From Richelia sp. SL_2_1 (lineage in GTDB: Bacteria > Cyanobacteriota > Cyanobacteriia > Cyanobacteriales > Nostocaceae), in the NCBI GenBank assembly GCA_012033205.1, contig JAAUSO010000045.1, positions 1 through 42,132 of the forward strand: a DNA stretch of 42,132 nt. The letters run 5' to 3'. Shown here piece by piece: positions 8,730-17,889 of this stretch; the first letter of the stretch is position 1; every line of letters starts with the position of its first letter. The notes under the pieces are model-generated. The model had not been told where the DNA came from and ran no database searches. It saw only the letters and a program-made list of their open reading frames with translations. Both the position numbers and the translations under genes were made by a program.

Positions 8730-8946
8730 ATAAATTAAGACTACAAATAATAAACTAATGCATACGGGCGGAAATAAGGCAACTATTTTTGACGTTAAGC
8801 GGGTAGGGAGGAAAGGGTAGGTTTAATGTACTAGTACGAGGCTACTAACGTTACTTACGGTAAATATCGTTACTTAAAGAAAAATCGCGTTCCTTGTTCT
8901 TAGCGTCGTCCGAAAAACTGTATTCTATTTACCGAAAAATTGGGTC

Positions 8947-8974
8947 TAAAGCCCCGCCCATAAGCGGAGGTTTA
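8947..8974. repeat. Hairpin resembling an insertion-sequence end
   Basis: TAAAGCCCCGC (8947-8957), loop CCATAA, then GCGGAGGTTTA (8964-8974): 9 of 11 positions pair. AAGCCCCGCCC hairpins are common at the right end of IS200/IS605-type elements, but no TnpB or TnpA remnant can be read beside it. The link is tentative. Confidence 0.3.
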
Positions 8975-9492
8975 GTGTATTTAACGAGAAAGATGGGCTA
9001 TACCATCCGATTAAATAAGGAAATGGGTTAAGCATTTGGGCAACATCGTTATTATTACTATCCCGAATTTTCCTGAATATCCATAACTGAGAGCATCACA
9101 TAGTTTTTATATTTATATTTATAATTTTTATAAACTATTTATTACCTTTCATGAAAATTTGTTTTTACTCAATATTAATCTCATTTCTTTTCAGAAAATT
9201 TCATATACATCTACATATTGATTGTATGATTTATCTTAGCTATTTTAAGTATTTTCCTTTGATTTTACAGGGAGATAAAGAAATAGTAAATCAACAGTTT
9301 TTAGGATGACATTTCTTCGTAAGTGGAAATACTATATAAATATGGTTGAGCAATCTTAAAGCAAGTAAAATCAACCATAATGAAAATTCAACCCGCAATA
9401 AAAAGGAGATAAAAGATAGTATAAAAAAATCATTGTTTCGGATTAATTTTTAATATTAATATTTTAATTCCCTTCTCTTTATTATTAGATAT

Positions 9493-9549
9493 GGAGTAGT
9501 ATGAGTCACTAATTGCAGAAATTAGGCATCCTCATCTACTCCTTTTTTT
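9493..9549 (+). terminator. Strong rho-independent terminator, no gene attached
   Basis: The outer stem GGAGTAG-T-ATGAG (9493-9505) pairs with CTCAT-CTACTCC (9531-9542): 12 bp with one bulged T, directly followed by seven T (9543-9549). Inside is a second hairpin CTAATT (9509-9514) / AATTAG (9520-9525). The nearest upstream same-strand gene ends 760 bp away, so the terminator may close an unannotated small RNA transcribed rightward. Confidence 0.6.
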
Positions 9550-9732
9550 GTTTTATAGCTGATTAAATTTATCAGAAGGCAGAAGTACGGAGGCAGTCCC
9601 GATGAAAAACAATTTACACCACCAATTGTCTAAGTCTTAATATTTCTTCCCACTGCTGCTCGAATCCAGCTTTTGAGTTCTAAAACCAAAAAAATAGGTC
9701 TAATCTAAAAAACCTACCCTTGAAAGCATCTT

Positions 9733-11220
9733 CTACCCCCCAATCCCCAATCTTCCTGCTAAACCGGGACTTAAGGGTATTAAAGTTGCAACCATCAAAA
9801 ATAACGCTAATAATCCTAATGCAGCTCGTGCATCATCGGGTTCGGTGATTTCGTTCAAACTCGGACGCTCCAAGTCTCTTTGTAAAAAGAAAATCACAAT
9901 CGCCCAATATAAAGCCAGAGAATTGGCTAAACCAACTATTCCTAAAATAACTAAAGTTGCGAATGTTGTACGTCCGGCAATTTTACGTCCATAAATAGCT
10001 TGGACAATTCTACCACCATCTAATTGTCCGGCTGGCATTAAGTTTAAAGCTGTAACTACTAAACCCAACCAACCAATTATCACCAAAGGATTTACGTCTA
10101 CTAAAGGTGATTTTAAAGCCTCACCCATGACAACTCGCGCTAAACTTCCCACAAGAATCGAACCTTGAAAAAACTGGTTTGGTAATTGAAATAAACTTCC
10201 TTGGTGGGAAAGCAGTAATCCGACAATTAACATGATAAATGAAACAATTCCTCCTACTGCAGGTCCAGCTAAAGCAATATCAAATAAAACTTTACGATTG
10301 GGTAACAATGATTCAAAGCGGGTAATTGCACCGAAAGAACCAATTTGCACGGAAGGAAGTAGATAAGGTAGACTCAATTTGACTTGATGACGACGAGCAA
10401 TTATCCAATGTCCTAATTCGTGAGCGATTAAAATTGTCAAAAAGCCTGCTGTAATGGGTAAAGCTTCTTGAAACCTTCCGGGATTGGAAAAGAAATCGAA
10501 ATTTAATAGGATTCCCCCAGCTTCTAAAGTTGTGCCAATAGTTGCTAATAAAAGGATACCAGCAAAGGCTTTTTGTCCCGGAGTCATGGAACGCGGATCA
10601 TTACGACTGGGTAAGACTATAATAGTCGGTTTCCCTTCAGGACTTTCCACTAAAAATAGGCGATATTTATCACCAACACGTTCGCGTAAACTCGCACTCA
10701 AACGGTTGTGAACGTCTTCTGCTTCTCCCCTCAAATTACCTTTAAAAATAGCTCCTTCTTGATAAGCAATAGTTTCGGTGGCAAAATATGTATCGATACC
10801 GAAAATACTTCTAATAGTACTCAAATCTTCTTCGGGAATCGGAATTATTTCCGGTTGTAATGACTGATTTTTCGCTGGTGGCTGAGTAGAATTTTCCAGG
10901 GATGCTTGTTCAGCAATTTTTTGAGATGCTCTTTTTTTGAGCATTTCTTCTTGTCCCATGGCTCGCAATTGTCTGCCGATGGCAATGTACAAAGCAGCAG
11001 AAACAATGACAAGTCCAAGTATACCTGCAATGTTAATATAAATTCCGGCAGCAAGCAAACCGAAAAACAACAGCCAAGGAGTTATCAACACCACCGATTG
11101 AAACCAAGCTAGGATGCCCAATTTACCATAAGGTTTAGCGCGAACAAAACCCCATCCCAAAATCCCTAAAGCAACCAATACAATTGCAGCTATAATTGCC
11201 GTTTCTGATGAATTAAACAT
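9733..11220 (-). CDS. Site-2 protease family (M50) membrane metalloprotease, 495 aa
   Basis: Intramembrane zinc protease family that cuts membrane-bound substrates such as anti-sigma factors. The zinc motif HELGH lies in TILIAHELGHWIIARRH (about residue 265), and the third ligand motif in LNLMPAGQLDGGRI (about 385-398), both intact. There are hydrophobic segments at about 8-27, 38-60 and 62-85, several around the catalytic sites, and a last one near the C terminus. The 90-200 region is a soluble Gln/Glu-rich linker plus a small domain. Cyanobacteria and plant plastids share this longer type (EGY1-like). The ATG at 11220 has AAGG 8 nt upstream; the upstream TTG at 11226 is less likely. Specific substrate unknown. 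Confidence 0.9.
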   Translation of the reverse strand: MFNSSETAIIAAIVLVALGILGWGFVRAKPYGKLGILAWFQSVVLITPWLLFFGLLAAGIYINIAGILGLVIVSAALYIAIGRQLRAMGQEEMLKKRASQKIAEQASLENSTQPPAKNQSLQPEIIPIPEEDLSTIRSIFGIDTYFATETIAYQEGAIFKGNLRGEAEDVHNRLSASLRERVGDKYRLFLVESPEGKPTIIVLPSRNDPRSMTPGQKAFAGILLLATIGTTLEAGGILLNFDFFSNPGRFQEALPITAGFLTILIAHELGHWIIARRHQVKLSLPYLLPSVQIGSFGAITRFESLLPNRKVLFDIALAGPAVGGIVSFIMLIVGLLLSHQGSLFQLPNQFFQGSILVGSLARVVMGEALKSPLVDVNPLVIIGWLGLVVTALNLMPAGQLDGGRIVQAIYGRKIAGRTTFATLVILGIVGLANSLALYWAIVIFFLQRDLERPSLNEITEPDDARAALGLLALFLMVATLIPLSPGLAGRLGIGG

Positions 11221-11810
11221 ATGCAAAACCTTATGACAGCTATCAGTTTACAGCTATCAGCGTCACCGATAACTGTTTTCCCACCGTCTTCATCTCTGAA
11301 TTCGGTTGTAACGGATATTAATAATTTATAACGATGACTGTGTATGAAGAAATTTATATCGAGGAAATTAACAAGTTTTTTCAACTTTTGTCACAAATTC
11401 GGGTTGTGAGGGGCTGCGGTTGTGGAAAGTTAGGGACGAGATAGCACTTCTGCTTTTGCTACGGTACTCGCTAATCTCCGCTGATGAGGGGCAGTTTTAC
11501 AATGGGCAGTCGGCAGTCGTAACTCCATAAATTAATAAGCGCGAAAAGTTTAAACCCTTGAGTTCGTCAAAACTATTTTTTCTACTGCCGACTGCCTTAA
11601 AACGACTATTTAATTAGCATGAACTTGTACGGATGAGCCAACAAATTTGACTTTTTCAGACTTTGTAGTATACTTGTAGCATAAAAATGTTTTAGCTAAG
11701 TTATAGTTGATGATTATCATCACCAAGTTATGATTCGCGAATAATCTAAAATCTAAAGCTTGTACTGAGCAAAGCGAATGTATCTAAAATCTAAAATCTA
11801 AAATTGTCTT
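11221..11810. other. 590-bp intergenic region with heptamers and small palindromes
   Basis: Divergent promoter region between the protease and rtcB. It contains a 12-bp direct repeat CAGCTATCAG-type at about 11236-11262, a GGCAGTCGGCAGTCG / CTGCCGACTGCC inverted pair (about 11505-11595), and ATCTAAA heptamers (11744-11757 and 11782-11802) directly upstream of the rtcB start. No gene seen. Confidence 0.6.
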
Positions 11811-12992
11811 ATGCCTTATAAAGAGTTAGAAATATCAACAGAAACCCCGGTTTTATCGTGGGCAAATCACGAATTGAAAAGCGATGAAACCAAAATGGCT
11901 AAAAACGTGGCATCGCTACCTTTTGTATTTAAACACGTAGCTTTAATGCCGGATGTTCACTTAGGAAAAGGAGCTTTAGTAGGTTCAGTAATAGCGACAA
12001 AAGAAGCGATAATTCCGGCGGCTGTCGGGGTTGATATAGGATGTGGAATGGGTGCTATCAAAACTCCATTTAAAGGCGAACAATTAGAAGGGAAGCTAAA
12101 GAAAATTCGTCTGGATATTGAGGCAGCAATTCCTACTGGTTTTAACGAAAATAAAGATGTTGAAAAAGCCGTAACTAACTGGCAAAATTGGCGTGATTTC
12201 CAAGATTTGCATAGTGGAGTGCAAGATTTGGAAAGTAAAGCGATGAAACAATTAGGTTCCCTTGGTGGTGGAAATCATTTTATTGAAGTTTGTCTGGATA
12301 CAGAAAATCAAGTGTGGTTGATGCTGCATTCTGGCTCCCGTAATATTGGCAATAAACTGGCGCAGTATCATATTAGTACAGCGAAGGATTTAGCTAAAAT
12401 GGCGGGTAATAGTTTACCAGACCCAGATTTAGCTCATTTTATCGCCGGTACGCCAGAATTTGCTCGTTATTGGCATGATTTGCAATGGGCGCAGGAATAT
12501 GCGCGTTATAATCGCAATGTGATGATGGCAAGATTTAAGCGGATTATCGAAAAGCACTTGGCTGGTGGGAAGGCTTTTAAACCTTTATTAGAGGTGAATT
12601 GTCATCACAATTATTCCGAGAAAGAAGTGCATTTTGATGAGGATGTGTACGTCACTCGTAAAGGTGCGGTAAGAGCGCAAAAAGAAGATTATGGAATTAT
12701 TCCTGGTTCCATGGGGGCAAAATCTTATATTGTTAAGGGAAAAGGTAACGTTGAAAGTTTTTGTAGTTGCTCTCATGGAGCGGGGCGTTTAATGTCAAGA
12801 AGTAAAGCAAAAAAAGCTTATACACTTGATGATTTGATTGAACAAACAAAGGGTGTAGAATGTCGTAAAGATGAGGGAGTTTTAGATGAAATTCCTGGTG
12901 CTTATAAGCCGATTGAACAAGTTATGAACAATCAATCAGATTTAGTCGAAATTGTTGCGACTTTGAAGCAAGTTCTTTGTGTCAAAGGATAA
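11811..12992 (+). CDS. rtcB: RNA-splicing ligase RtcB
   Basis: GTP-dependent ligase that joins 2',3'-cyclic phosphate RNA ends to 5'-OH ends, in tRNA splicing or RNA repair. Metal and catalytic motifs are in order: MPDVHLGKGALVGSVIA (about residue 46), GVDIGCGMGA (about 73), LGGGNHFIEV, LMLHSGSRNIG, EVNCHHNYSEK and CSCSHGAGRLMSR, the last carrying the histidine that takes up GMP. Length 393 aa matches the short bacterial RtcB type. No RtcA or RtcR and no archease are next to it. The ATCTAAA heptamers end 8 bp before the ATG, so they lie in the leader. Its stop codon is part of the palindromic element that follows. Confidence 0.95.
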   Translation: MPYKELEISTETPVLSWANHELKSDETKMAKNVASLPFVFKHVALMPDVHLGKGALVGSVIATKEAIIPAAVGVDIGCGMGAIKTPFKGEQLEGKLKKIRLDIEAAIPTGFNENKDVEKAVTNWQNWRDFQDLHSGVQDLESKAMKQLGSLGGGNHFIEVCLDTENQVWLMLHSGSRNIGNKLAQYHISTAKDLAKMAGNSLPDPDLAHFIAGTPEFARYWHDLQWAQEYARYNRNVMMARFKRIIEKHLAGGKAFKPLLEVNCHHNYSEKEVHFDEDVYVTRKGAVRAQKEDYGIIPGSMGAKSYIVKGKGNVESFCSCSHGAGRLMSRSKAKKAYTLDDLIEQTKGVECRKDEGVLDEIPGAYKPIEQVMNNQSDLVEIVATLKQVLCVKG

Positions 12993-13051
12993 CTTATGTA
13001 GAGACGTTGCACTGCAACGTCTCCTTGTATTTTGAATTGTATCGAGAATTT
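12988..13051. repeat. Palindromic dispersed repeat, copy A
   Basis: Core perfect palindrome GAGACGTTGCA (13001-13011) / TGCAACGTCTC (13013-13023) around a single C. Flanking GATAACTTATGTA and CCTTGTATTTT plus GAGAATTT match copy B at 32068-32130. It begins inside the rtcB stop codon and ends 10 bp before the next start, filling the gap. It could act as a terminator or a processing hairpin. Confidence 0.85.
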
Positions 13052-13060
13052 AGTAATATC

Positions 13061-14185
13061 ATGACTACAGAAGCAACTTTAAAAAGATTATTTACCGAAG
13101 AAGATATCAAAGCTGAATGGTTTGTACCAGAATTTTTAGCACAAGTGCCTATTACCCAGGTAAAAATTATCATCAGCGATGTAAAAAAACAACTCGGTTC
13201 CTATCAAGGAGTGCAAAAAAAGGGTAACGACTATGTAGTAAATTTTATTCAAGGTGATCTACCAACTAAAATAGTTTTAAATAACGAAGGAAAAATTACA
13301 GGATTACTGCTGCAACCACCAAACTTAAAGGTAAATAATTTATCAGATGCAGTTGCCGAATTTACAAAATTACCTGGTCAAGTTAACTTTATAGTTAAAG
13401 AAGACTCTTCAACAATTGCTGAGTTAAATTCTAAAACACCATTAGCCGTTGGTTCAGCCTTTAAACTTGCCGTTCTCAAGACATTAAAAACCCAAATAGT
13501 CTCCGGTAAAAAAGCATGGGAAAATGTAGTTAGACTACAAGCTGAGGATAAAAGTTTACCATCTGGAATATTACAAAATTGGTCTGATAATTCACCTCTA
13601 ACATTACAAACCCTTGCTAGTTTGATGATATCTATCAGCGATAATACAGCTACAGATATTTTAATTAAACAAGTTGGCAGAGAATCTATTGAATCTAGCT
13701 CATTTCGTAATATTCCTTTTTTAACTACTCGCGAACTATTTATTTTAAAAAGTTCTCAAAATCGTCAGTTATTGCAACGTTATCGTGATAGTAATGAACA
13801 ACAACGTCGCATATTGTTAGCAGAATTAGCAGGAAAATCACTTCCTGATGTGAGTGAATTTGAAGGAACCTTGCCTAATGCATTGGATGTGGAATGGTTT
13901 TACACTGCTGAAGAACTTTGCGAATTAATCAAAGAAGTTGCAGATTTACCATTGATGAGTATTAATCCTGGAGTTGCTAATCCGAATGATTGGCAACGCA
14001 TAGCATATAAAGGAGGTTCCGAATCTGGTGTTTTAAATTTAACGACTTGGTTAAAAGGAAAAAATGGTAATAAATATTGTGTAGTTGCTACTTGGAATAA
14101 CAGTGATGCACCAGTGGATGAAGGGAAATTTTTTGCCTTATACGGTGGAGTGATTTCTTTCTTAGCTACTGATAGAGAAAATTAG
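13061..14185 (+). CDS. Serine hydrolase of the class A beta-lactamase fold, 374 aa
   Basis: The penicillin-recognising fold is supported by three motifs in order. S-x-x-K is in AVGSAFKLAVL (about residue 130). S-D-N is in MISISDNTATD (about 190). A K-G-G variant of K-T-G is in IAYKGGSESGVLNL (about 315). The first ~110 residues form an extra N-terminal domain (DUF-like, with VKIIISDVKKQLGSYQGVQ). I see no signal peptide, so a periplasmic drug-resistance role is doubtful; a cytosolic esterase or peptidase-like role is possible. The start is set at ATG 13061. A longer frame reaches back to 12977 but would run through the palindromic repeat. Confidence 0.8.
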   Translation: MTTEATLKRLFTEEDIKAEWFVPEFLAQVPITQVKIIISDVKKQLGSYQGVQKKGNDYVVNFIQGDLPTKIVLNNEGKITGLLLQPPNLKVNNLSDAVAEFTKLPGQVNFIVKEDSSTIAELNSKTPLAVGSAFKLAVLKTLKTQIVSGKKAWENVVRLQAEDKSLPSGILQNWSDNSPLTLQTLASLMISISDNTATDILIKQVGRESIESSSFRNIPFLTTRELFILKSSQNRQLLQRYRDSNEQQRRILLAELAGKSLPDVSEFEGTLPNALDVEWFYTAEELCELIKEVADLPLMSINPGVANPNDWQRIAYKGGSESGVLNLTTWLKGKNGNKYCVVATWNNSDAPVDEGKFFALYGGVISFLATDREN

Positions 14186-14292
14186 ATATACAGACAAAGA
14201 AAGACCACTATAAGTAAGCTAATATCAGAAAGAAAAATCCAAGTGTGTCAAAAATATAAAGACTCAAAAAATTAACATCAACGGAGTTAAGT

Positions 14293-14502
14293 ATGACACC
14301 TCAAGAATTTTTAGAAAGTTTGGCTTTAGCTGAAACAGATTCCCAGAGACTAGTAATTTTTGCGCGATACTTGGATACAACTGCCCTAGATAATGCTACT
14401 ACTAAAATGTGGAGAAAGCTTTCCTACAGCAACGAAATTGAAATGTCACTTAATAATCTGGCTTTTCATCTAGAAGCACTTGCTGAGACACCAGTAATAT
14501 AA
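14293..14502 (+). CDS. Small conserved-looking protein, unknown function, 69 aa
   Basis: Preceded by GGAG 6 nt before the ATG, which supports translation. The sequence is helical and acidic (MTPQEFLESLALAETDSQRLV) with no membrane segment, Cys pair or known motif. It lies between the serine hydrolase and a methyltransferase with gaps of about 107 and 190 bp, so it may have its own transcript. The stop is directly followed by the GGTTCGTAG hairpin element. Confidence 0.65.
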   Translation: MTPQEFLESLALAETDSQRLVIFARYLDTTALDNATTKMWRKLSYSNEIEMSLNNLAFHLEALAETPVI

Positions 14503-14555
14503 GGTTCGTAGTTGCGCTTCAGCGAAGACAGCGCAACTACAAACAAATTTTTTTT
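14503..14555 (+). terminator. GGTTCGTAG hairpin element, copy A (terminator-like)
   Basis: Starts at the base after the stop codon. Stem GTAGTTGCGCT (14508-14518) / AGCGCAACTAC (14530-14540), 11 perfect base pairs, then AAACAAA and eight T (14548-14555). The gap before the T run makes it an imperfect terminator. Copy B with the same edges is at 21102-21160. Confidence 0.65.
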
Positions 14556-14556
14556 A

Positions 14557-14630
14557 ATAGACATCTCCGACAAAGAATATAAAAGCCTTGTGCAGTCAGG
14601 CTTGATACCTCATTTTTAGAAATGTCTAAT
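14557..14630. repeat. Small foldback upstream of the methyltransferase
   Basis: Outer arms ATAGACAT (14557-14564) / ATGTCTAAT (14622-14630); inner stem AAGCCT (14583-14588) / AGGCTT (14598-14603). The left end AATAGACATCTCCG matches, in reverse, the motif at 1070-1084. A dispersed small repeat lying 60 bp before the next start. Confidence 0.5.
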
Positions 14631-14692
14631 AGATATATTTTGAAAAGTATATACGATAAAAAGTAATACAAACCGAAAAACTCGCTAATGTC

Positions 14693-15517
14693 ATGCAAAA
14701 TAACTCTAAAACAGCTTACAAACAGCAGTTACTAAATGATTTTAATTCAAGAATTAACTATGATAAAGGTAGATTTTATATTCCTATTGCAAATAAATTA
14801 GTTGAATTTGCTGATTTACAAAAGGGACAGAAAATATTAGATGTCGCCACGGGGACGGGAATTGTGGCGCTGAATGCTGCGGAAAAAGTAGGTAGTGAAG
14901 GTAAAGTTATTGGAATTGATATTTCCACAGGAATGTTGAATAATGCTAAACAAAAGTTAGCCGAAACTGATTTACAGAATGTTGAATTTATAGAAGCCGA
15001 TGCGGAAAATTTGAATTTTGCTGAGAATAGTTTTGATGCTATATTATGCTCTTTGGCTATTTGTTATTTAACTGATATTCCCACAGCTTTGCGAAAGTGG
15101 TATAAGTTTTTAAAAACCGATGGATTTGTAGCATTTAATGTTTGGTCAAAAAACGCTTTTCCACCTTCTGTATTATTTAGAGAAGTTGCTAATAGATATG
15201 GTGTAAAAGTTCCCAATCCTAATGAACCAATGGGAAGAATAGAGAGGTGTAATCAATTATTAAATAAAATAGGTTTTAAAAATATAAGCATCGAAACCGA
15301 GCAGTTTGGTTGGTATTTTAAACTAGATGCTAACATTGCTGAAAATATTTGGCAGATAAATGCAAATAATGTTTTCGGTTATCAAGTTTTTCAGCTTTCA
15401 GTAGATAAATTAGCAGAATGCAAAGCAGAATATATCAAAGAGATGCAGACTTTACCAACAACAGAAAAAGGTGTTTGGTGTGATGCACCGATATTTTTTA
15501 TCCGTGCAGTCAAGTAA
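14693..15517 (+). CDS. Class I SAM-dependent methyltransferase, 274 aa
   Basis: Rossmann-type methyltransferase of the UbiE/Methyltransf_11 style. Motif I ILDVATGTGIVALNAA (about residues 49-64) binds SAM. The acidic loop end VIGIDIS follows, then IEADAENLNFAENSFDAILCSLAICYLTD is the post-motif region typical of this superfamily. The C-terminal half (about 160-274) is a substrate cap I cannot assign. No neighbour indicates the substrate; a quinone or small-molecule methyltransferase is possible. Followed by a short terminator at 15554-15580. Confidence 0.85.
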   Translation: MQNNSKTAYKQQLLNDFNSRINYDKGRFYIPIANKLVEFADLQKGQKILDVATGTGIVALNAAEKVGSEGKVIGIDISTGMLNNAKQKLAETDLQNVEFIEADAENLNFAENSFDAILCSLAICYLTDIPTALRKWYKFLKTDGFVAFNVWSKNAFPPSVLFREVANRYGVKVPNPNEPMGRIERCNQLLNKIGFKNISIETEQFGWYFKLDANIAENIWQINANNVFGYQVFQLSVDKLAECKAEYIKEMQTLPTTEKGVWCDAPIFFIRAVK

Positions 15518-15553
15518 TTTATAATTTGAATTAATCTTAATTTATAAATATAG

Positions 15554-15580
15554 AGATGTTACAAAGCAACGTCTTTTTTT
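15554..15580 (+). terminator. Rho-independent terminator after the methyltransferase
   Basis: AGATGTT (15554-15560) pairs with AACGTCT (15568-15574) with one G-T pair, then a run of T through 15580. It lies 37 bp after the stop. It resembles a worn copy of the GAGACGTTGCA palindromes at 13001 and 32081. Confidence 0.6.
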
Positions 15581-15598
15581 ATATATGAAAATTAAAAC

Positions 15599-15958
15599 TC
15601 AACTTAATACCCAACAACGGGCTTTACATTTATCTTGAAATGTAAAATATTCTATTTTCACACTCGTAGTAAGCAAATAACGAATTTGTTCTAACTGGGA
15701 AATCAAATTTTTATCGATGACTATCGCTTGTTTTTCAAATCGGTGAAAATGACTTAAAGTAAATTCCAAATTTTTAAATAAATCTTCTAGATAAATTTCT
15801 TTAACATCTTGGATTTCTACATATATACGAAGAAATTCATAATGTATTTCTACTTCTGCAATAAAATTGGTAACTAATTCAAAATCTTTAATATTTACAT
15901 GACCTTTGATTAAAATACCTATAACATTGTTAGCATCCATCGATAGTAGTTTTATCAT
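15599..15958 (-). CDS. STAS/SpoIIAA-like protein, 119 aa
   Basis: Resembles the small single-domain SpoIIAA-like (STAS/SEC14) proteins. It has an N-terminal strand pair (NVIGILIKGHVNIKDFELV), a Y-V-E-I central strand, a helix LEDLFKNLEFTLSHFHRFEKQAIV, and a final VKIEYFTF strand ending with the usual R-C-W region. Full family length (~120 aa). In related proteins this fold binds small hydrophobic ligands or partners; no role can be given here. Convergent with the methyltransferase. Ends in a short Cys-containing tail. Confidence 0.65.
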   Translation of the reverse strand: MIKLLSMDANNVIGILIKGHVNIKDFELVTNFIAEVEIHYEFLRIYVEIQDVKEIYLEDLFKNLEFTLSHFHRFEKQAIVIDKNLISQLEQIRYLLTTSVKIEYFTFQDKCKARCWVLS

Positions 15959-16810
15959 TTTTTTACCAAAAATAATTTAATATACTTTTTCATCTCAAAA
16001 CTGAATATTTAGAAAATATGACGCTACCCTGTACTGCTTTGTTCACACATTTCACAATGCATCCTAACTTACTTATGCAGTAAGTTTTATCTCCAGTTAG
16101 ATTCAAGCATACAAAACCCATAAGCGAAAATCAGATTTTTCTCACTTTCACTTTCTCTTCTAATACTTATATGGGTTTTAAATCTATAACTTATGCACTT
16201 AATTTAGATGCATTTTCCCTGTACAACTTATATTATGTCCGGATGTTATTATTCTTTGTTGACTGGTAATTGGTAATTGGTAATTATTGACTGCTCCCGA
16301 ACCAACTTTATTACAAGTTTTTAACCGGACTTAATATTAATTACTACAAAATTTTAATTTAAATGATTTGCAGTACATTAGTATTAAAATTTTCATTAAA
16401 AGTGGTTTTCCAGATTTTTTCTCAGACTTGTATGACTTATATTAATTTGTTTTAATTAAAGCTTGAACCTCAAAAAACTTAAATAACTATACGGAGAAAA
16501 TCTGAGTTTGTAAATGTTAAATAATACAACTTTTTTTTTCAACAAAACACACAGCAAATAACTAGCTAGTTTTAGCTATAAATTAATATCATAACAAATA
16601 ACAGTAATTGTACTTATTCTTTTATTTATTGATGATTTATTCTCCGTAAAATCCTCATATTTAATTTGTAAGAAATCGATTTTGTATATTTATAATTAAG
16701 CTAAATCCTTTGCTAAATCTAGGTTCTGTAATTTGATAAACTAAATCCACTTTTTCCGGAAGGTTATCATGGCATTGTGTTGTTAAAAATACTGTGAAGC
16801 TGAAAATATT
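15959..16810. other. 852-bp AT-rich intergenic region
   Basis: No credible gene. Visible are a hairpin AACTTAC/GTAAGTT (about 16067-16085), an inverted repeat AAAACCCAT (16113-16121) / ATGGGTTTT (16171-16179), three GGTAATT heptamers (16265-16285), and poly-A/T-rich stretches up to the next gene. It holds divergent promoters for both neighbours, but no clear -35/-10 pair can be chosen. Confidence 0.6.
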
Positions 16811-17812
16811 ATGTCAGCAAGTATAAATGTTAAAAAGACAAGTCGTTTTATAAACCCTGCACTTTATGTTGCTTTTGGTGCTACAGGTTTAGTCTTTCTA
16901 GCGCTAATTGCATCTGTATTTTTGGAAAAAGTGCTTTTTTCTAAAAATGTTGCGGTTAGTGAAGAAGAAGTAACAAAACTTCAAGCCTTGAAAATCGAAC
17001 CTCAAGGAATTGGAGCATTGCGGATTGACGCTAAAGCGATAATACCTGATAACCGTTGGGTTGCTTATGAGATTCAATTGCTCGATAAACAAGGTAAACT
17101 GATTGCTTCTGCACAAAAGCAAGCATGGCGAGAATCTGGTACTTGGTATGAGGATGGGGAGTCTGGCACTTGGAACGAAGATGATTTGGAAGCCGGTTTA
17201 GATGTCCGTGCTAAAAAAGGTGAACAGGTGACGATCGCAATTTCTGTATTAGGTTACGGTGATACAGCAGGAGTCGAATTTACAGAACCAGTAAGTTTTA
17301 ACGTGAAAGTTTCCAATGGAGTTATAGATACTCGCCATTTATTCCCCGGTTTATTCGGAACTTTCGCTTTCGCAATCATGAGTGCTATCGCGACTCCCCG
17401 TAGTGGAAAAAAAGTGATTTCTAAAACCATTAACGATAGCGACCCCAGCGAACGTGGTACTGTTGGTGGTGCGTCGAAATTAGTGCGGGTAAAAATCAAT
17501 ATGGAATCTGACGAAACTAGTCCTCAGACAATGAAAGCTCGACTAGTAATCAAAAATTCTTATGGGGAACTTATATACAGTGAGCATCTTTATTTAAATC
17601 TAACTTTTCATAAAGAAGACGGGAAACTTGAGAAAGTAACTGGTAAAGCAGAAAAGTTTTTTATACTAGAGCCGCAAGATTCCTACGGTTTTTACGTAGA
17701 AATTATTCCAGATGCACCAGTAGATAAAACAACCCTCACCGTTCTTGATGGTACAAGTACTTGTAGAGCTGTCGAAGCTATACATATTAGTTCTTCAATA
17801 ACTGATCGCTAA
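16811..17812 (+). CDS. Membrane-anchored beta-rich protein, unknown function, 333 aa
   Basis: Residues about 16-38 (ALYVAFGATGLVFLALIASVFLE) form one membrane segment. A second hydrophobic stretch is at about 173-195 (LFPGLFGTFAFAIMSAIATP). The regions before and after the second segment are strand-rich; they include a repeated GTWYEDGESGTWNEDD motif and a closing beta-sandwich-like part with VRVKINMESD. The family is not recognised. It opens a same-strand run that includes a membrane spermidine synthase and a DUF4178 protein. Genes of this sort occur in polyamine/envelope neighbourhoods, so a surface or periplasmic role linked to that cluster is an inference only. Confidence 0.75.
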   Translation: MSASINVKKTSRFINPALYVAFGATGLVFLALIASVFLEKVLFSKNVAVSEEEVTKLQALKIEPQGIGALRIDAKAIIPDNRWVAYEIQLLDKQGKLIASAQKQAWRESGTWYEDGESGTWNEDDLEAGLDVRAKKGEQVTIAISVLGYGDTAGVEFTEPVSFNVKVSNGVIDTRHLFPGLFGTFAFAIMSAIATPRSGKKVISKTINDSDPSERGTVGGASKLVRVKINMESDETSPQTMKARLVIKNSYGELIYSEHLYLNLTFHKEDGKLEKVTGKAEKFFILEPQDSYGFYVEIIPDAPVDKTTLTVLDGTSTCRAVEAIHISSSITDR

Positions 17813-17816
17813 TGGA

Positions 17817-17844
17817 ATTTTAGATTTTAGATTTTAGATTTTAG
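17817..17844. repeat. ATTTTAG heptamer array, 4 units
   Basis: Four exact 7-bp units starting 5 bp after the stop codon of the previous gene. The unit is the reverse complement (rotated) of the ATCTAAA heptamers found before rtcB. Confidence 0.9.
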
Positions 17845-17889
17845 ATTGTTAGGACATATAAATAGGATAAATAAATAGGATCAAAAATC

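Larger units (their letters stand above)
8730..9732. other. 1-kb intergenic region
   Basis: No credible protein gene on either strand. About 8760-9060 differs in texture from its surroundings (GGGTAGG, CGGTAAAT, less A/T) and contains the hairpin at 8947-8974; it may be remains of an old insertion. About 9060-9480 is very AT-rich with AAAAAGGAG at about 9400 but no start codon at suitable spacing. A strong terminator lies at 9493-9549, far from any gene that it could serve. Confidence 0.5.
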
